From NCBI GenBank assembly GCA_003427395.1, contig BFEA01001087.1, positions 47,249 to 71,059 of the forward strand: DNA of 23,811 nt. Direction: 5' to 3'. This stretch comes from Chara braunii (Eukaryota > Streptophyta > Charophyceae > Charales > Characeae). Position numbers and translations under genes: made by a program. Below the pieces are notes generated by a model. The model did not search any database and was not told the DNA's origin. It worked only from the letters and a program-made list of their open reading frames with translations. Of the stretch, positions 9,490 through 20,516 are shown piece after piece (the first letter of the stretch is position 1; every line of letters starts with the position of its first letter).

Positions 9490-11130
9490 GAGATTTGTAA
9501 TTATGAAGGAAAGAGAGAGAGAATACAAAGAGAGGACAAAGGAGGAAGTAACTGAGAAGGGGAGAGACACTCGGAAGAGCTATGTCGATCCGCGTGGAGT
9601 ACTTTGTAGTAGCCAATCAAATTGCAATATGAGGAGTTCGGAGCCTCCGTACACCGTCGTCTGACTTCTACGATTACTTGGGGGATAAACAGGGTTTCCC
9701 ACAAGTAGATGGAGACGGAAAAAAAGGTTACCAAAGACTTAGTGGGGCAAGACCAAGATTCAACGGAAGCAAGAAGAAAGAAGAGCAGGATTAGAAAGGG
9801 AAGATGACAGTTACAACTTAGCGCTAGTAACATGAAGAAGGAGGTTTGGAAAGCAAAGGAAAGATTGCTTCATCGAAGCGCGGCTCAAAAGATGCATGCA
9901 TGTAAAATAAAAATAAAAACACAAAAACAATTACATGAAATGTCGGTGAAGACATGGCTAATTCCTAAGGTCGAACCGAAATTGACAAAGTTGAAAAGAA
10001 AATTTTGTACGCATAATTTGAAACGTGCGAATTCTTACGCTTATTCATATTCCACCATTCATCAACAAAAATTGTACGGGGTTTGTCGGGGCACCTCCAC
10101 AAATGTTTATGCATAAGGAAAAAATTTGTCGCCAAGTATCCCAATAGTCACCCGTGCTTTTCAGATTCAAGAAAACCTGAACAAAATGAATTCGGGCCGT
10201 GCTTGCTATGGTGCTCGTAAATCCTACTACGTAAGAGTACAACAAAATAAGAGAAAAATCCCAAAAACTATAAAAACGAAAAAGCAGGATTTGACCGACA
10301 TGTCCCATGCATCGGGATGAAGGTCCAAAAATACACCCGAAACATGTTGAGTTCGACATTACCACTGGTCGAAAATGCAACATGGACCGGATAGAGGAAC
10401 TGGAACTGGATCAAACCGACCCCAATTACTCAAAGAGCACACAAAAAAAAGAACGGGAATCAAAGTTTTTGCGCTGTTCTGATCGCATGCATTAATCTCC
10501 GTAAAATACAACGAAGAGGTAATTGCGGCAAAGTCATGTTTTCAATTCTAAATCCATATCGGGCATCCCTCGAATACAGTACATCCTCACCCAACCCTAA
10601 AGTTGAGTTAGATATATTTACGATTTTCCTCGCTTTGGAGTAAAATTTACGAGACCGTGACCGAAACACATTTAAAACTGAAAACCTCGACTATGCCCTA
10701 GTTTTTCATACAAAGAAAAAGCCAAGAGAGAGAGACCACCAAGACTAATTCCTTCTACATTTTCAAGCTTGGTTTTGCGAAGGCTGGAAAATCCTTCGAG
10801 GCAAAAATTTTTCCATATGGGTTGGTTTTAATCCCAATCCTTTATCGACTCTATATGTCTGGAATGTGCCAGGGTCGCAAAGACGTTCATTGAGGGGGGA
10901 GGAGAGGAAGGATTAAATCACTTGTTGCTTCACCACCACCAAGAGATTGCAACTTTATGAAGAATCAGTCCTCAAGTGGCAATCCTTGCTCCACGGGTCC
11001 GAACCCTTCCCGATCCTGCTTTGGCAATCCTTGATCCACAGGTCCGAACAGAGCAAGCTTAACTTGTTTGTACATGCACAACAAACAAAAAATACAAATA
11101 TGGAAAAGGAAAAGAGATTAGTGGTGTTGA
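9490..11130. other. Unassigned DNA, no supported gene
   Basis: Open frames of 94 codons (9832-10116, + strand, Lys-rich) and 112 codons (10045-10383, - strand, overlapping) have no recognisable motifs. No RNA gene or element end is seen. 10955-11060 has two copies of a TCC(A)CGGGTCCGAAC-like word (about 10990 and 11035) in a TGGCAATCCTTG context, a short direct repeat of about 45 bp. Confidence 0.25.
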
Positions 11131-11133
11131 GCA

Positions 11134-11184
11134 GTCCCGTACAGGGCGGGACCCTCCCCACCGGGTCATGCAGGAGTTGGTCAT
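11134..11184 (+). repeat. Short dispersed repeat, copy 1 (partner at 15482-15528)
   Basis: The word GTCCCGTA...GGGACCCTC..CCAC..GTCA.GCAGGA is shared with 15482-15528 at roughly three quarters identity by eye, with small gaps. It sits directly 5' of dispersed repeat A, so it may be part of the same mobile element. The partner at 15.5 kb would then mark a third, more decayed copy. Confidence 0.4.
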
Positions 11185-11198
11185 ATCGCGATACTAAT

Positions 11199-11453
11199 GG
11201 AGCTTCCACAATCAATGGGCAGACTCCCCATAGAGCCTTAATGCGGTCATACCCCACAGAGTCTTAATGTGGTCCTACGGGTTACAATCTCGCCCGCCGC
11301 CTTCCTCTCGTAACCCAGACTAGATTTAGAGTAAGAAATGCAGAATGAGGGGTTTCAGACTCTCGAGGTACAAGAGAGTGACAAACTCAACTCTCAGGAG
11401 AGGGCCTTGTTGCCTTGATGTGCCTGAGGGCCCCGCAATGATGGTCGGAATGT
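11199..11453 (+). repeat. Dispersed repeat A, copy 1
   Basis: This block aligns over its full length with 19072-19309 in the same orientation. Shared landmarks in order are GAGCT.CC.CAATC, CTCCCATAG, ACGGGTT.CAAT, CCGCCTTCCTCTC, GAGTAAGAA, CTCGAG.TAC, CAACTC, AGGGCCTTGTT.CCTT and GAGGG.CC.GCAAT. Differences are mostly substitutions, many of them transitions. Copy 1 additionally carries a 26-bp tandem duplication. There is no conserved reading frame. An old transposon segment, possibly LTR-derived, is inferred; the family is not recognised. Confidence 0.65.
11226..11277 (+). repeat. 26-bp tandem duplication in repeat A copy 1
   Basis: 11226-11251 and 11252-11277 share CCCCA.AGAG.CTTAATG.GGTC.TA. 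Copy 2 of repeat A (19.1 kb) has only one equivalent block, so the duplication arose in copy 1 after the copies separated. Confidence 0.7.
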
Positions 11454-11459
11454 GCAGCA

Positions 11460-13750
11460 GCCTGGTCAACTGACGCCAACTGCCAACTGTTGACTTTCCA
11501 ACAACTCCCGACTTGCAACAAAGACCCGGTTGTAATGCCAACTAGCCCTCTTCAAATCACAATGTCTCTTTCTCAATCTAAGTCGCCGCTTCCCAACCAG
11601 AAAGGCCTATGTTTGAGCACCACCCACCCTCATGCTCTCACTCGGGTATGTGCGTGGAAATCCCGTAGTAGTCGGTTGTTCGTAATAAAAAACTCGGTCA
11701 TTCCTGGTCACACCAACAACTAAAAACTCCAAAACCAACAGCGTGGTAACTTCAATGTTGCTCTGGGTACCAGTTGCAGCAGATCAGTGGCACCACTCCG
11801 ATGCACTACTTATTTAGTAGGCACCGCAGTAGCATTAACATTGTAGCAGTAGTGACGTCGGACAACCGTCAAACTGTCATCCCTGGATCTTCCATTGGCT
11901 AGTCGTTTGCTTCAAAGGCTGGCCACGAGGCAAGATCTCAGCCGGGTTATTTAGCTGACTGAGGTCCCGTTCGTTAAGCGGGGTATGCAGGCAAATCAAT
12001 TCATTAGACAGAGAACCGAGATGCTGGCTCCGAATGCCGACGAGCGCACGCTCTCGTCACCACCAACACGCGTACCCGACACTCTCCTTCTCGTCTGGTG
12101 CTCAACGCCTAAACTATGATTAGTGCAAGTACTTCTAACCTACAAACCGATAAGGCAACTGTAGAGGCCTGCAACTATTCTAAAGTACATGAAGTCGTCG
12201 ATCCCCTGCCAGACAAATGCCCGAATCAGGTACGTATTCTGCACCCCCTCTCTCTTCCCCCGTTCTCTCGTGCTCCCTTCCTTGATGTACCTGACCTGTA
12301 ATAGCGGCCAGGTTCGTTCCCTTTCGTAGTCAGAAGGGGCGGGCGCAAATTAGTCGGGGATGGTCATACGAAGAACGGTCGACTTGCGACCAAGATGAAG
12401 AGGACGATCACGAACTGGAGGAGCAGCCTTGGCCCCTCTCCTCTCCTCACTCTCCTTAAATAGGATGAGCAACGTCGAAATGAATCTCCCGCTAAAAGGC
12501 GGAAAAGTACATCGTCTTTTTAATAACACTTCTTCCTTCGTTCAACCCGTAATGTTGATGCGGGTAAACTACCGATTCTACTTTGAATCTTGCTCTTCCA
12601 TCTGATTCAAAGCGCCTTAAAATCATCGATTAACACCTTTATATGTCCATACCGCCCTCTCGCTCATTTTCACCGTACCTACGCGCAGCCTGCGATACTC
12701 ACACATCCCAAACTAGCCCGTTGGGTGCGATTCCGGGTTGGTCATTCGACTAGTGATCTATCGAAACCCCAGAATCGCCCTTTCAATCACTGAAAATGGT
12801 CGAGAAACGGCCGAATAACTCACTTCCATTCACACTTCCCCCTTCATCGCCATCTCCGAACTCTCCACGCAGTCGCTTCTCTACCATTGTTCAATTCTAC
12901 TACTTTTTTACCAATTCTAGTCTTACAATTGGGGTCGCCTAGCCTTAAAAACTCCACGTAAAACTCCTCCCTCGTTCGTTTCCATAGGGAATCGAGTGGT
13001 TTAATCTCCTTCTTACTCTCGCCATAGATAGACTTCCTGATACTCTCACGCAACCTTCTCCTCCCTAACCCTTCCCCTACTAACTCTCTGTCAAACTTGA
13101 CCACAGATTCGTGGTCGCCCACCTCCAAAATCCCAGTCTAGCACTTTTCCCTGCCCGTTTTGATCAAGAAACGAGCAGGAAGTGGCCTTTCTCCTCTTAT
13201 GCCAACCTCCCTTCCCGCCACTATCTCCGTCGTCCACTTCCGAACGCACCTGGCCCAACCTCCGCCCGAATTCGGTCTCACTATCTGCGACTTTCTCCAA
13301 CCTCCTATCTGCCTGTCTTCACTCCCTCCCACGCTCCCCTCTGCTCTCGTTTCTGCGTTACGGTGCGCTAATCTACATTCCACAAGGGGTGACAATCGGT
13401 AGTGCCAGCAGAATGTCGCTCGCGAAAGTCACAAACTTACTAACGAGTGAGTCATTGCTCCTCTGTCGAAGCAGTCCGCCATAGAAAGAGCGCCGACGCA
13501 CAGAGCCTACATCCAACCGTCGCAGTGAGCTTTAACACCGTAATGGGTGGGGGCGCAAGGCTTGCCATAGAGCCTGTGAAGTGAGCTTCGGTGAGGTGGG
13601 TCCTGGATACAAACCTCGGTGGTAGTAACAACCTTTAGAGGAGAACTTGAAGGCCAAAGCACAGGGGGTTTCCATAGGAACAGCTGTCGGGACTCCGCCC
13701 TGGTGCTACTACGGCCTCTGCCCAAGGTCAATCCTATTGCCTGCCGGACC
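11460..13750. other. Unassigned DNA between repeats A and B, pyrimidine-rich part
   Basis: No gene is supported. Roughly 12,830-13,360 is C/T-rich on the + strand, with many TCCC and CTCC words. It gives several overlapping 60-100-codon open frames on both strands, a sign of composition rather than coding. Similarity to repeat A's downstream flank at 19.3 kb continues weakly to about 11,490. If repeats A and B belong to one element, this stretch is its interior. Confidence 0.3.
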
Positions 13751-13760
13751 CCGTAGACAT

Positions 13761-13940
13761 ACTCACACACGAACCTCTCACAGCGGACGACCGGTCAGCA
13801 GATGGTAGGGTCCGCAGCAGGCCCCTGCCACTCAGGCCCCTTCAGCCTCATGGACTAATCACTCCCCAGCTCGCATGCATGTTGAATTCCCCGGTCTGAG
13901 TTTCTGGACGGGCAAGGTCGAGAGTTTTTGCCAACATCCC
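13761..13940 (+). repeat. Dispersed repeat B, copy 1
   Basis: This block aligns with 20517-20690 in the same orientation. Shared landmarks are CACTCA/ACTCACACACGAACCTCTCACA, GGGTCC near the middle, TGAA.T.C, GTCT.AGTTTC..GACG.G.A.G and CCA..ATCCC. Most visible differences are transitions. A weaker third copy of the first part (CACGAACCTCT...AGGGTC) lies near 15,577-15,612. Repeat B follows repeat A on the same strand here and at 19-20.7 kb. Confidence 0.5.
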
Positions 13941-14057
13941 GAACAACCAGAAACTCGTAGGTCAAACACAGGAGGCGCACTCTCAAGGCCCTTGACCGCT
14001 GTGATGGCCTCTAAATCCAACGTTGCTTTCAAGTCAAGGAATGCCGAAACAAAGAAC

Positions 14058-14089
14058 AATAATAATAATATTAATATAATTATTACGGG
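14058..14089. repeat. AAT-rich low-complexity tract
   Basis: About 30 bp made of AAT/ATT units. It is probably a degraded trinucleotide microsatellite. No coding significance. Confidence 0.7.
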
Positions 14090-17000
14090 ATAGAAATCGC
14101 ACAGTGAGGAGAAGGAAAATGTTGGGCCCACTAATACCTCCTTGGCCCAGACACACAACCCCGTGGACCGCAAAACCATAGGGATGGCCTTGCTAGACCC
14201 TCAACCCGTCAGTTTCCTTTGTGTCGCTCCGATGCTCCGGCACCATCGTCCGTTGGTCTCGATCCCTAAGTCTTCCTATTGAAAGTCTGACACCGTAACC
14301 AATAGCGCTAGGGCCAAGGTTGAGCCTAGTACTTGCGGACACCTATATAAGTCGGTATTTTGCCGTGCACGAACCTACTGAAACGTCCCAAGGTCATGCC
14401 TTGGTCGCCCACTAAGTCCAAGCTTGTCAAGCCTCATGCTTATCACGCGACAGCCCACACTTCGCACGCACACACATGTCACAGTCAAGCGTACCAATCA
14501 AAGAAAATTATTATTTTAACCCTCAGCTTAATCAGAAATAAAAACGTAGTCGGTAACCACACCGGCTTCACAATTATCAATAAGAAGAGAGATCACGCGC
14601 ACCTTAAATTTGCACGCCCACACACTCTTTACTCTAGTCAATCATTCAGTCAACATAAACAACAGATACAACCGCAACTCGTGGGGTATACTCAAAACTC
14701 TTAACCAAACTTATTTGTTGTCATTTGCAAAACCCAGGGCGGATACCCTTGTCAGGGTATTCGCGCCGACAGTGGTGATAAAGATCATGATGATCACGAG
14801 TGTCCGGTTGTCCTCCAAGTGACACCATCATTGTCTCAATCCTTGCTTTATCTACTCCTTCCACGTGGTCGTTTATGCATGATCCTCCCGATTGTAAACA
14901 GTGTGAATTGGTGATGCAGACAGTCGCAGATTAACGTAGTGAATGATGTAATGTGCACGAGGGAAGTGGTGGTTGGGATGGGGAAGGGCGGCAAGATAAT
15001 AGGCGTAGAGGGTGGAAAGAGTACGAAGTCTCAAGGTTCCATCACAGAGACCTTCATAATCTTCCGCGGCAAGGAAAATTCTCGAGATGACGCAATACAA
15101 TTCCATGTGATTGCATTGCCTCCATGTCGTACTAAAGAGAAGGATATTGAGGATTAAAGAGAGAAGGCAGGCAGCATGATGTTGGTAAACGAGGGAGGAC
15201 GTAAAGACACGATAGTTAACAGGGAACTCGGCATGGAGAAGTAGAGAAAAGGAAAGGAAGTCAAGAGGACGCTGAAAGAGAGGATGATGACGGAGAGTGA
15301 GGACGGGAAGAGGAATGGGGGCAAATCACAGTGGGGGAGGTGGAAGTGGGGGAATGTGAGCGGGAACGACGGTGGTGGTGCGACAATTTTGTATCATTGC
15401 AGCAATTGGTGGCTTCCACTGGCAGATCGAGATTCTATGTCAAGTCCCCCGGTGCGTCTTGTCACGATGTCGAGCGCATCGGTCCCGTAGGGGGACCCTC
15501 TCGACCACGTCACGCAGGATTTATGCATGAGTTCTCTGTGGTGAAGCTTTTCGCCGCTTTGGCTGAGTGCGTATACCTCTCACGAACCTCTACAATAGGA
15601 TAGGGTCACGCGAGGTACAACTTACCTTCGCCCAAGGGGTTGTCACCACCCTTGGACGGGTGTATCCCCACCGAGCTACAAAACCACATGGTAGAGCTAC
15701 TCAGTTGCAATCGTAGAGGTGGCCCAACCGAGGGCGTTTCTCGTAAGCAGTAGCATAGGGGGTACGAGCAGTCGCACGCGTCAATCGGACTCGTACGTGA
15801 GCCGACGCACTGAGGTCTGATGTCTTAAACGCGACTCGACACCTGTCGACTAGGATGTTTCATCTAACCACATGTTACACAACGTCAAAACAAAAATCAA
15901 GTTACTCACACAAAACGTGCTTAGTCCCTTTCTGTATCCAACCCATAACTTCTCTGTCACAGGAAACCGTTGAGCGTCACACGCGAAACTCGAATAAATA
16001 TCTCGTGGACGCAGGCTTGGTCTTATCAACTATCCATGCATGAATACTCAAGCAGTCACAGTGATGGTATATTATGTAGTATCCATAATCATGCAACCCT
16101 ATGTAGTCTCGAGGGTTACTTTCGACATTCAAGTGTCGGTTGACACATGCCTTAAGGGATTAATCTCTCGACGTTAAAAAACTGCTAAGGCGGTTAGGAG
16201 TCCTACCCTCTTCGGCACCCTGCGCAGACAAGTGGTGGGGGGGTCTCAGCCCTTTGTAGCAGCTGGATTCCCCTAACACTGGTGGGGTTTCATCATTGGA
16301 GGTCTAGAAACAGGTCAAGGGGTTTGACTTTGACAGTTGCTACGGACTTTAACATCCAGCTATAGAAACTTTAAGAAGTAAAGGATAGGAAAAAGAAATG
16401 CTTCCTTTTTCTCTCAGTATAAGTCTATTTTACCAATACAGACAGTCATATTGGACCGCGCGGCCATACCATATATAAACAAAGAAGGTTATAGAAAAAC
16501 ATGTGGCGAACAGTCTCACAATTGCAGTGCGACTCCCTTTAAAAAACAAAAATACTTATGATCACATACAAAATCAAATTTGGACTCCTACTCTCAGAAC
16601 ATACCTGCAATATATCAAGGATTCATCATCGAGAAAACGCACAATACACAGGGTCAACTTCAACCAATCTCTGCACTCATACCCCTTGTCTTAGTCACAC
16701 AGGCCCGAACCTTTATCCAACCTTCCATAATAAAACACTTAGTACCTTTTTGAATGGTCATTCAATAAAAGTTCAAGTAAAAACCCAGAAGAACAATTCA
16801 ACTCACAGGGGTTAAGACCTTTAGGTTGAGTGGCGAGAGTGAGTTAGAGTTAAGTCGTAAACCGATAGATCGACAACCAAGCTGTTATCCAAAGTAATAG
16901 GAGATAATCCTCGTAGGATCAGACTGAAACTAGTAAGATCATGAATCAAAATGGTCGAAAAAGGTACTTGTAACACAACACAAGTCAATTTTCAAAACTA

Positions 17001-17100
17001 AACTATAAGTGCATAGAGAATAAACCCCCATATCACTCTTCACTCAAATCGATCAACGAACTGAACCCAAATTTACCCCTAATTAATCTCCAAAAAGAAA
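14090..17100. other. 3 kb of unassigned DNA, no supported gene
   Basis: Open frames up to 114 codons (14360-14704, + strand) lack recognisable domains. A TATA-like word (CTATATAAG) occurs at about 14,343-14,351 with no gene behind it. 15,150-15,360 is purine-rich on the + strand. Composition shifts from GC-rich before about 16.3 kb to AT-rich after it, leading into the tandem arrays at 17.1 kb. Confidence 0.25.
15482..15528 (+). repeat. Short dispersed repeat, copy 2 (partner at 11134-11184)
   Basis: Shares GTCCCGTA, GGGACCCTC, CCAC, GTCA.GCAGGA and a final CAT with the block just upstream of repeat A copy 1. About 50 bp further on, a faint repeat-B-like start (CACGAACCTCT) appears near 15,577. 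The pair suggests a badly eroded third copy of the A/B element. Confidence 0.35.
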
Positions 17101-17102
17101 AA

Positions 17103-17795
17103 AAAATTATGGTAGTATCCCCCCTGTACAAGATGAATTGCCAGAATCATTCCTATCAAAATATAATATAACTCTTCAAAACTAAGAAAATTTCGGCATC
17201 CTTCCCTCTAGAGAAATCACCTTTCCATAATTTTTACTCGTTCGAATATGAAAACTGAAATCATTCTTAATTCTAGAGAGCCAAATTTTGTCTAACTGTC
17301 TAAATTAGCAAAATATTTGGCAACATCTCCTTTAGAGAGGCATACTTCTCAAATTTATACTAAGTAAGATATGAACTCGAAATAAAATTTGAGTTCTTGC
17401 CAAAACAAAATTCACCTAACTCTTTAAATCTTCAAAACTTTCGGCAGCACTCCCTCCAAAGAAGTGTCATTCCAAAACTTGTACAAAATTAAATACAAAA
17501 TATGAAAAAATGATTCTGACTTCACAAAATCAAATTTTGTCTAACTTTATAATTTAGTAAAAAGTTGGGCAGCAGTTCCCTTCAAAAATATTTTTTTTTC
17601 CAGATTTTTACTAAATCAGATATAGAACTCATACAAACGTTAAAATTTGAAAAATCAAAATTTGACTAACTATTTTATTTTGTAAACATTTGGGCAACAC
17701 TTCCCTTAGCGCAAGTGACTTTCCAAAATTTATACAAGCGAAGTGAGAAATAAACTTAACTCAGAAAATGCAAGAATCGAACTAACTTTTATGGC
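17103..17795 (+). repeat. Diverged tandem array, ~124-bp unit, five copies plus a partial
   Basis: Units start at 17187, 17310, 17434, 17560 and 17685 (spacings 123, 124, 126, 125), with a shortened unit from about 17103. Each opens with AAAA..TT.GGCA.CA.T.CCCT, then a CTTTCCA.AATTT.TAC segment, an A-rich stretch with ATATGAA, and ends with CAAATTTTG.CTAACT.T. The regular period with poor identity shows an old array. No frame stays open across units. The TTCGGCAGCA..TCCCT opening resembles words I associate with widespread plant repeats, but I cannot confirm this without a search. Confidence 0.75.
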
Positions 17796-18002
17796 TCGAG
17801 CACGTGACAAGCATATAAGACAACTACCTATCAAAATTGATACTCATACTAAGTAAAGTCCACACTCAATCACAAATAAGTTCATACCACAATGGGTAAG
17901 TACTTTCAACAAAATCTCAAGTTGTTTTTTTCATAAGATAGTTCATTGATCCTACATATTATTACCCCCTTATACCCATCTTACGTATAGCATTGCGCAA
18001 TA
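17796..18002. other. Spacer between the two tandem arrays
   Basis: About 200 bp of AT-rich DNA. It contains neither the 124-bp unit nor the 21-bp core of the next array. No other feature is recognised. Confidence 0.3.
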
Positions 18003-18706
18003 CTATTCAACTTAGAAAAAATGTCTAGCATGCCTTAGATTATACAGAAATAGGTTGCACAATTACTTTTCTCTTTTTTGGGCGTGTGACTAGACCATTT
18101 AGCTTAGAAACAATGCCTCGTCATCCTGAACTGTTTAAATATCTAAAATTTAATAACTTTGACTTGTCTTCAAAATATGGGCAGGGGATTGGGTCATTCA
18201 ACTAGGAATAATGTTCAACTTGCCCAACTTACTTCAAATTATACTTTTGATTTTCTCTCTAATCTCAGTGATATGGCTTAAGTTGAACTATTCGGCTTGG
18301 AAACAATGTTCAGTTGTTTGTTCATAAGCAAAGATAGATAAAATATCTTCAGTTATACCCGTTTGTGCTTAGTGAGTGGTTTTAGGCTAAACTATTCGGC
18401 TTAGAAATAATGATTAGCCCTTCACCGAAATCCTTCCGCAGAATGAAACAAGAGAATGAACCATTCGGCTTGGAAACAATATTCAGTCTATCGCAAGTCA
18501 CACAAAAGCATGAAGTTGGACAATTCGGCTTGGAAACAATGTCAAACTTTAGTCAGAAACCCCATAAAAAATAGATGGATCCAGTCAATGGCATTCATTC
18601 ATTTTAGAAATAATGTTTGGTCCTTAAAATCAGTCAAGGGAACCCTAAAAAATAAACACAGCAAACACATCATTCAACTTAGAAACAATGTCTTGTTCTT
18701 CAGAAG

Positions 18707-18733
18707 AAAAAAAAAAAAAAAAAAAAAAAAAAA
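18707..18733 (+). repeat. Poly(A) tract, 27 nt
   Basis: An uninterrupted run of A inside the second array, immediately before the ambiguous assembly base. Homopolymers like this often break assemblies, which fits the join described next. Confidence 0.9.
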
Positions 18734-18737
18734 CATA

Positions 18738-18768
18738 ACACTGGGCTATTCANACACTGGGCTATTCA
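18738..18768 (+). other. Probable assembly join: N flanked by an exact 15-bp duplication
   Basis: ACACTGGGCTATTCA occurs at 18738-18752 and again at 18754-18768, with the single N at 18753 between them. The most economical reading is two contig ends overlapping by 15 bp that were joined with one N instead of being merged. The true sequence probably has one copy. Any open frame or repeat spacing across this point is unreliable. Confidence 0.85.
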
Positions 18769-19071
18769 GCTTAGAAAAAATGTTCAACCATTGGTTGACC
18801 CAGTCAAATGCATACAAAACTGTCTTTCTCCCACCTTCCCCCAGTTCATCCCTTAGTCTGATTTCAGTCAAAAATAAAAAGAAATTGCACGCGTTCCTTC
18901 TAATTAATATGATTAAGTCCTTAAAAAAAAATAAAACTTATAAGGAACACATACATACCTCTCAGACAAAACTAAAAAGATGTAATAGTACAGGTAGAAT
19001 GGGTTCACACAGGGCAAAAGAAAATATACCTAACAATTTTTTGCCTCGAGAACCTCATTTAGATTCCAGCA

Positions 19072-19309
19072 GAGCTCCCGCAATCGGTGGGGCAAACCTC
19101 CCATAGTGGTCTTGGCACGGATTACGGGTTGCAATCCCGTCTTCCGCCTTCCTCTCTGAACCAACAGACTGGACTGAGAGTAAGAAGGACAAAAAGAAGA
19201 AGAAAATTCATACACTCGAGATACGAGAAAGGGACAGACTCAACTCGCATGAAAGGGCCTTGTTACCTTTATACGAGTGAGGGTCCTGCAATCATTGTGG
19301 CCAAAACGT
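19072..19309 (+). repeat. Dispersed repeat A, copy 2
   Basis: Partner of 11199-11453. It lacks the 26-bp internal duplication and carries an A/G-rich insertion (AAGAAGAAGAAAA) where copy 1 has a shorter segment. Repeat B follows on the same strand 1.2 kb downstream, as in the first locus, where the gap is 2.3 kb. Confidence 0.65.
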
Positions 19310-20516
19310 ACAACGGAGGCGGTCAAACCACGACCCGAATATAAAATAAGGACCTTCTGACGGACCCCTAAGTCGCAGCAGCGACCCTCTTGAAGAACCT
19401 GACCTATTCTGCAAGTCGCAATTTCGTTCCTTCCAACCTCAATGTCGTCGTGCAGCATAAAGAGGTCGCGCTCGAATAGAACACTCCTCCACAGATCTAC
19501 GCACTAGCAGCACTTTGATGAAGCAACTTCTCCGATACAACAATGTTTCTCTGAAAGTGCAATCTGAACACTCAAAAGCACAGCAGTCGAGCACTCCAAC
19601 TCTAATGGTCGCAACACACTGATTTTGGCAACAACCCCAACGCTCAACAGTACCAGGTTTGGGAGCCAGCAATAAACTTTTAGATTTTGATTACGGCCAT
19701 ACCTTAAGTATGAACCATACAACAACTACCTCAACACAACGAAGGTACAAGCACACATTCACTCATACTAGCACCAATACAGTGGCAACTGGTCCTTAAT
19801 CAGCAGCAACGATAAACTCCATGCAGTGACCAACGCTTGTTGTAGCAACGACAAACGAATTTGAGGTCAGACCCTGCTCCCACAACCCCTGAACCCATCT
19901 TAGTGGCAGCTCAGAATCAGGGAAAAACAAAATGATTGGCCTGCAAAGGAGGTCTCAACAACAACCCCATTCACAGCAGAACAACAATTTCCTCAAAGAT
20001 GAGCACGGCAGTCACTTGCCGAACCTTGCTGATGAGTGTGGCAGTCGCACGACAATCAGTCACCAACTGTCCAGAAATGAGAATCAATCCCCTGTCCGAA
20101 CTTTTGGAAGATTCAATGTCGAGCTTCTCTTCTGAATCGTCCTGCTGCCCATTACGCACCTAGCAAACACTCCAACCAGATACATGCATGCTCACTCAGA
20201 GAGTTAAATAGCACCGTCGGGTTAAAATTCATGAACACTTCTTTCCGCAATTGAAGACAACGACTGTGAGCACGAATCGTCACTAGCGATGGCAACAAAC
20301 AATAATGGCAGGGAGGTGATCGCCATCGGTTATTCTGTCGGAAACGTCCAAGTGAGCGAGCTGCTAACTGGTTCAATTAGTAGTCTTTCGCCTTCATACC
20401 CAAGTCCGACGAACGGTTTGCACGATAGTATCGTTGCGAGCCTCCACCAGAATTTCATATGACCTTGCCCTGCTCAGAGATGGTTCGCCTTTTTTCAGGT
20501 CTCAACAAACATAGCT
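19310..20516. other. Unassigned DNA between repeats A and B, second locus
   Basis: No gene is supported; short overlapping open frames of 60-77 codons on both strands have no motifs. CAACA/GCAAC words are frequent (19,600-20,000). It would be the interior of the inferred A/B element. Confidence 0.25.

Larger units (their letters stand above)
18003..18787 (+). repeat. Interspersed array: 21-bp core, ten copies at 60-104-bp spacing
   Basis: The core CTATTCGGCTTGGAAACAAT plus G recurs with few changes at 18003, 18095, 18194, 18288, 18392, 18461, 18521, 18595, 18670 and 18762. Usually TTCAG or TC follows. The sequences between cores differ from one another, and the spacings are irregular (92, 99, 94, 104, 69, 60, 74, 75, 92). 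Spacings are often not multiples of three, so conservation of the core does not reflect a reading frame. A 216-codon open frame over the second half is not credible: it runs through a poly(A) tract and the ambiguous base. The variable spacers superficially resemble a CRISPR, but the host context is eukaryotic and the cores are imperfect. Confidence 0.75.

Noticed and set aside
9376-9664. Arg-Glu and Ser-Leu repeat proteins around the GA tract.
   Set aside because: They are direct translations of the (GA)n microsatellite in several frames.
12830-13400. A possible gene 5' region, because of C/T-rich sequence and several overlapping open frames of 67-100 codons.
   Set aside because: Open frames occur on both strands with no consistent start or domain. 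Pyrimidine-rich composition with few stop codons explains them.
18003-18787. Regularly spaced short repeats with variable spacers, considered as a CRISPR array.
   Set aside because: Cores are imperfect, spacers are 39-83 bp and uneven, no cas genes are present, and the rest of the window is eukaryotic repeat DNA.
18456-19106. A 216-codon + strand open frame, the longest in the window.
   Set aside because: It runs through the 27-nt poly(A), the N and its duplicated flank, and the first half is built from the 21-bp non-coding core repeats. No domain is visible.
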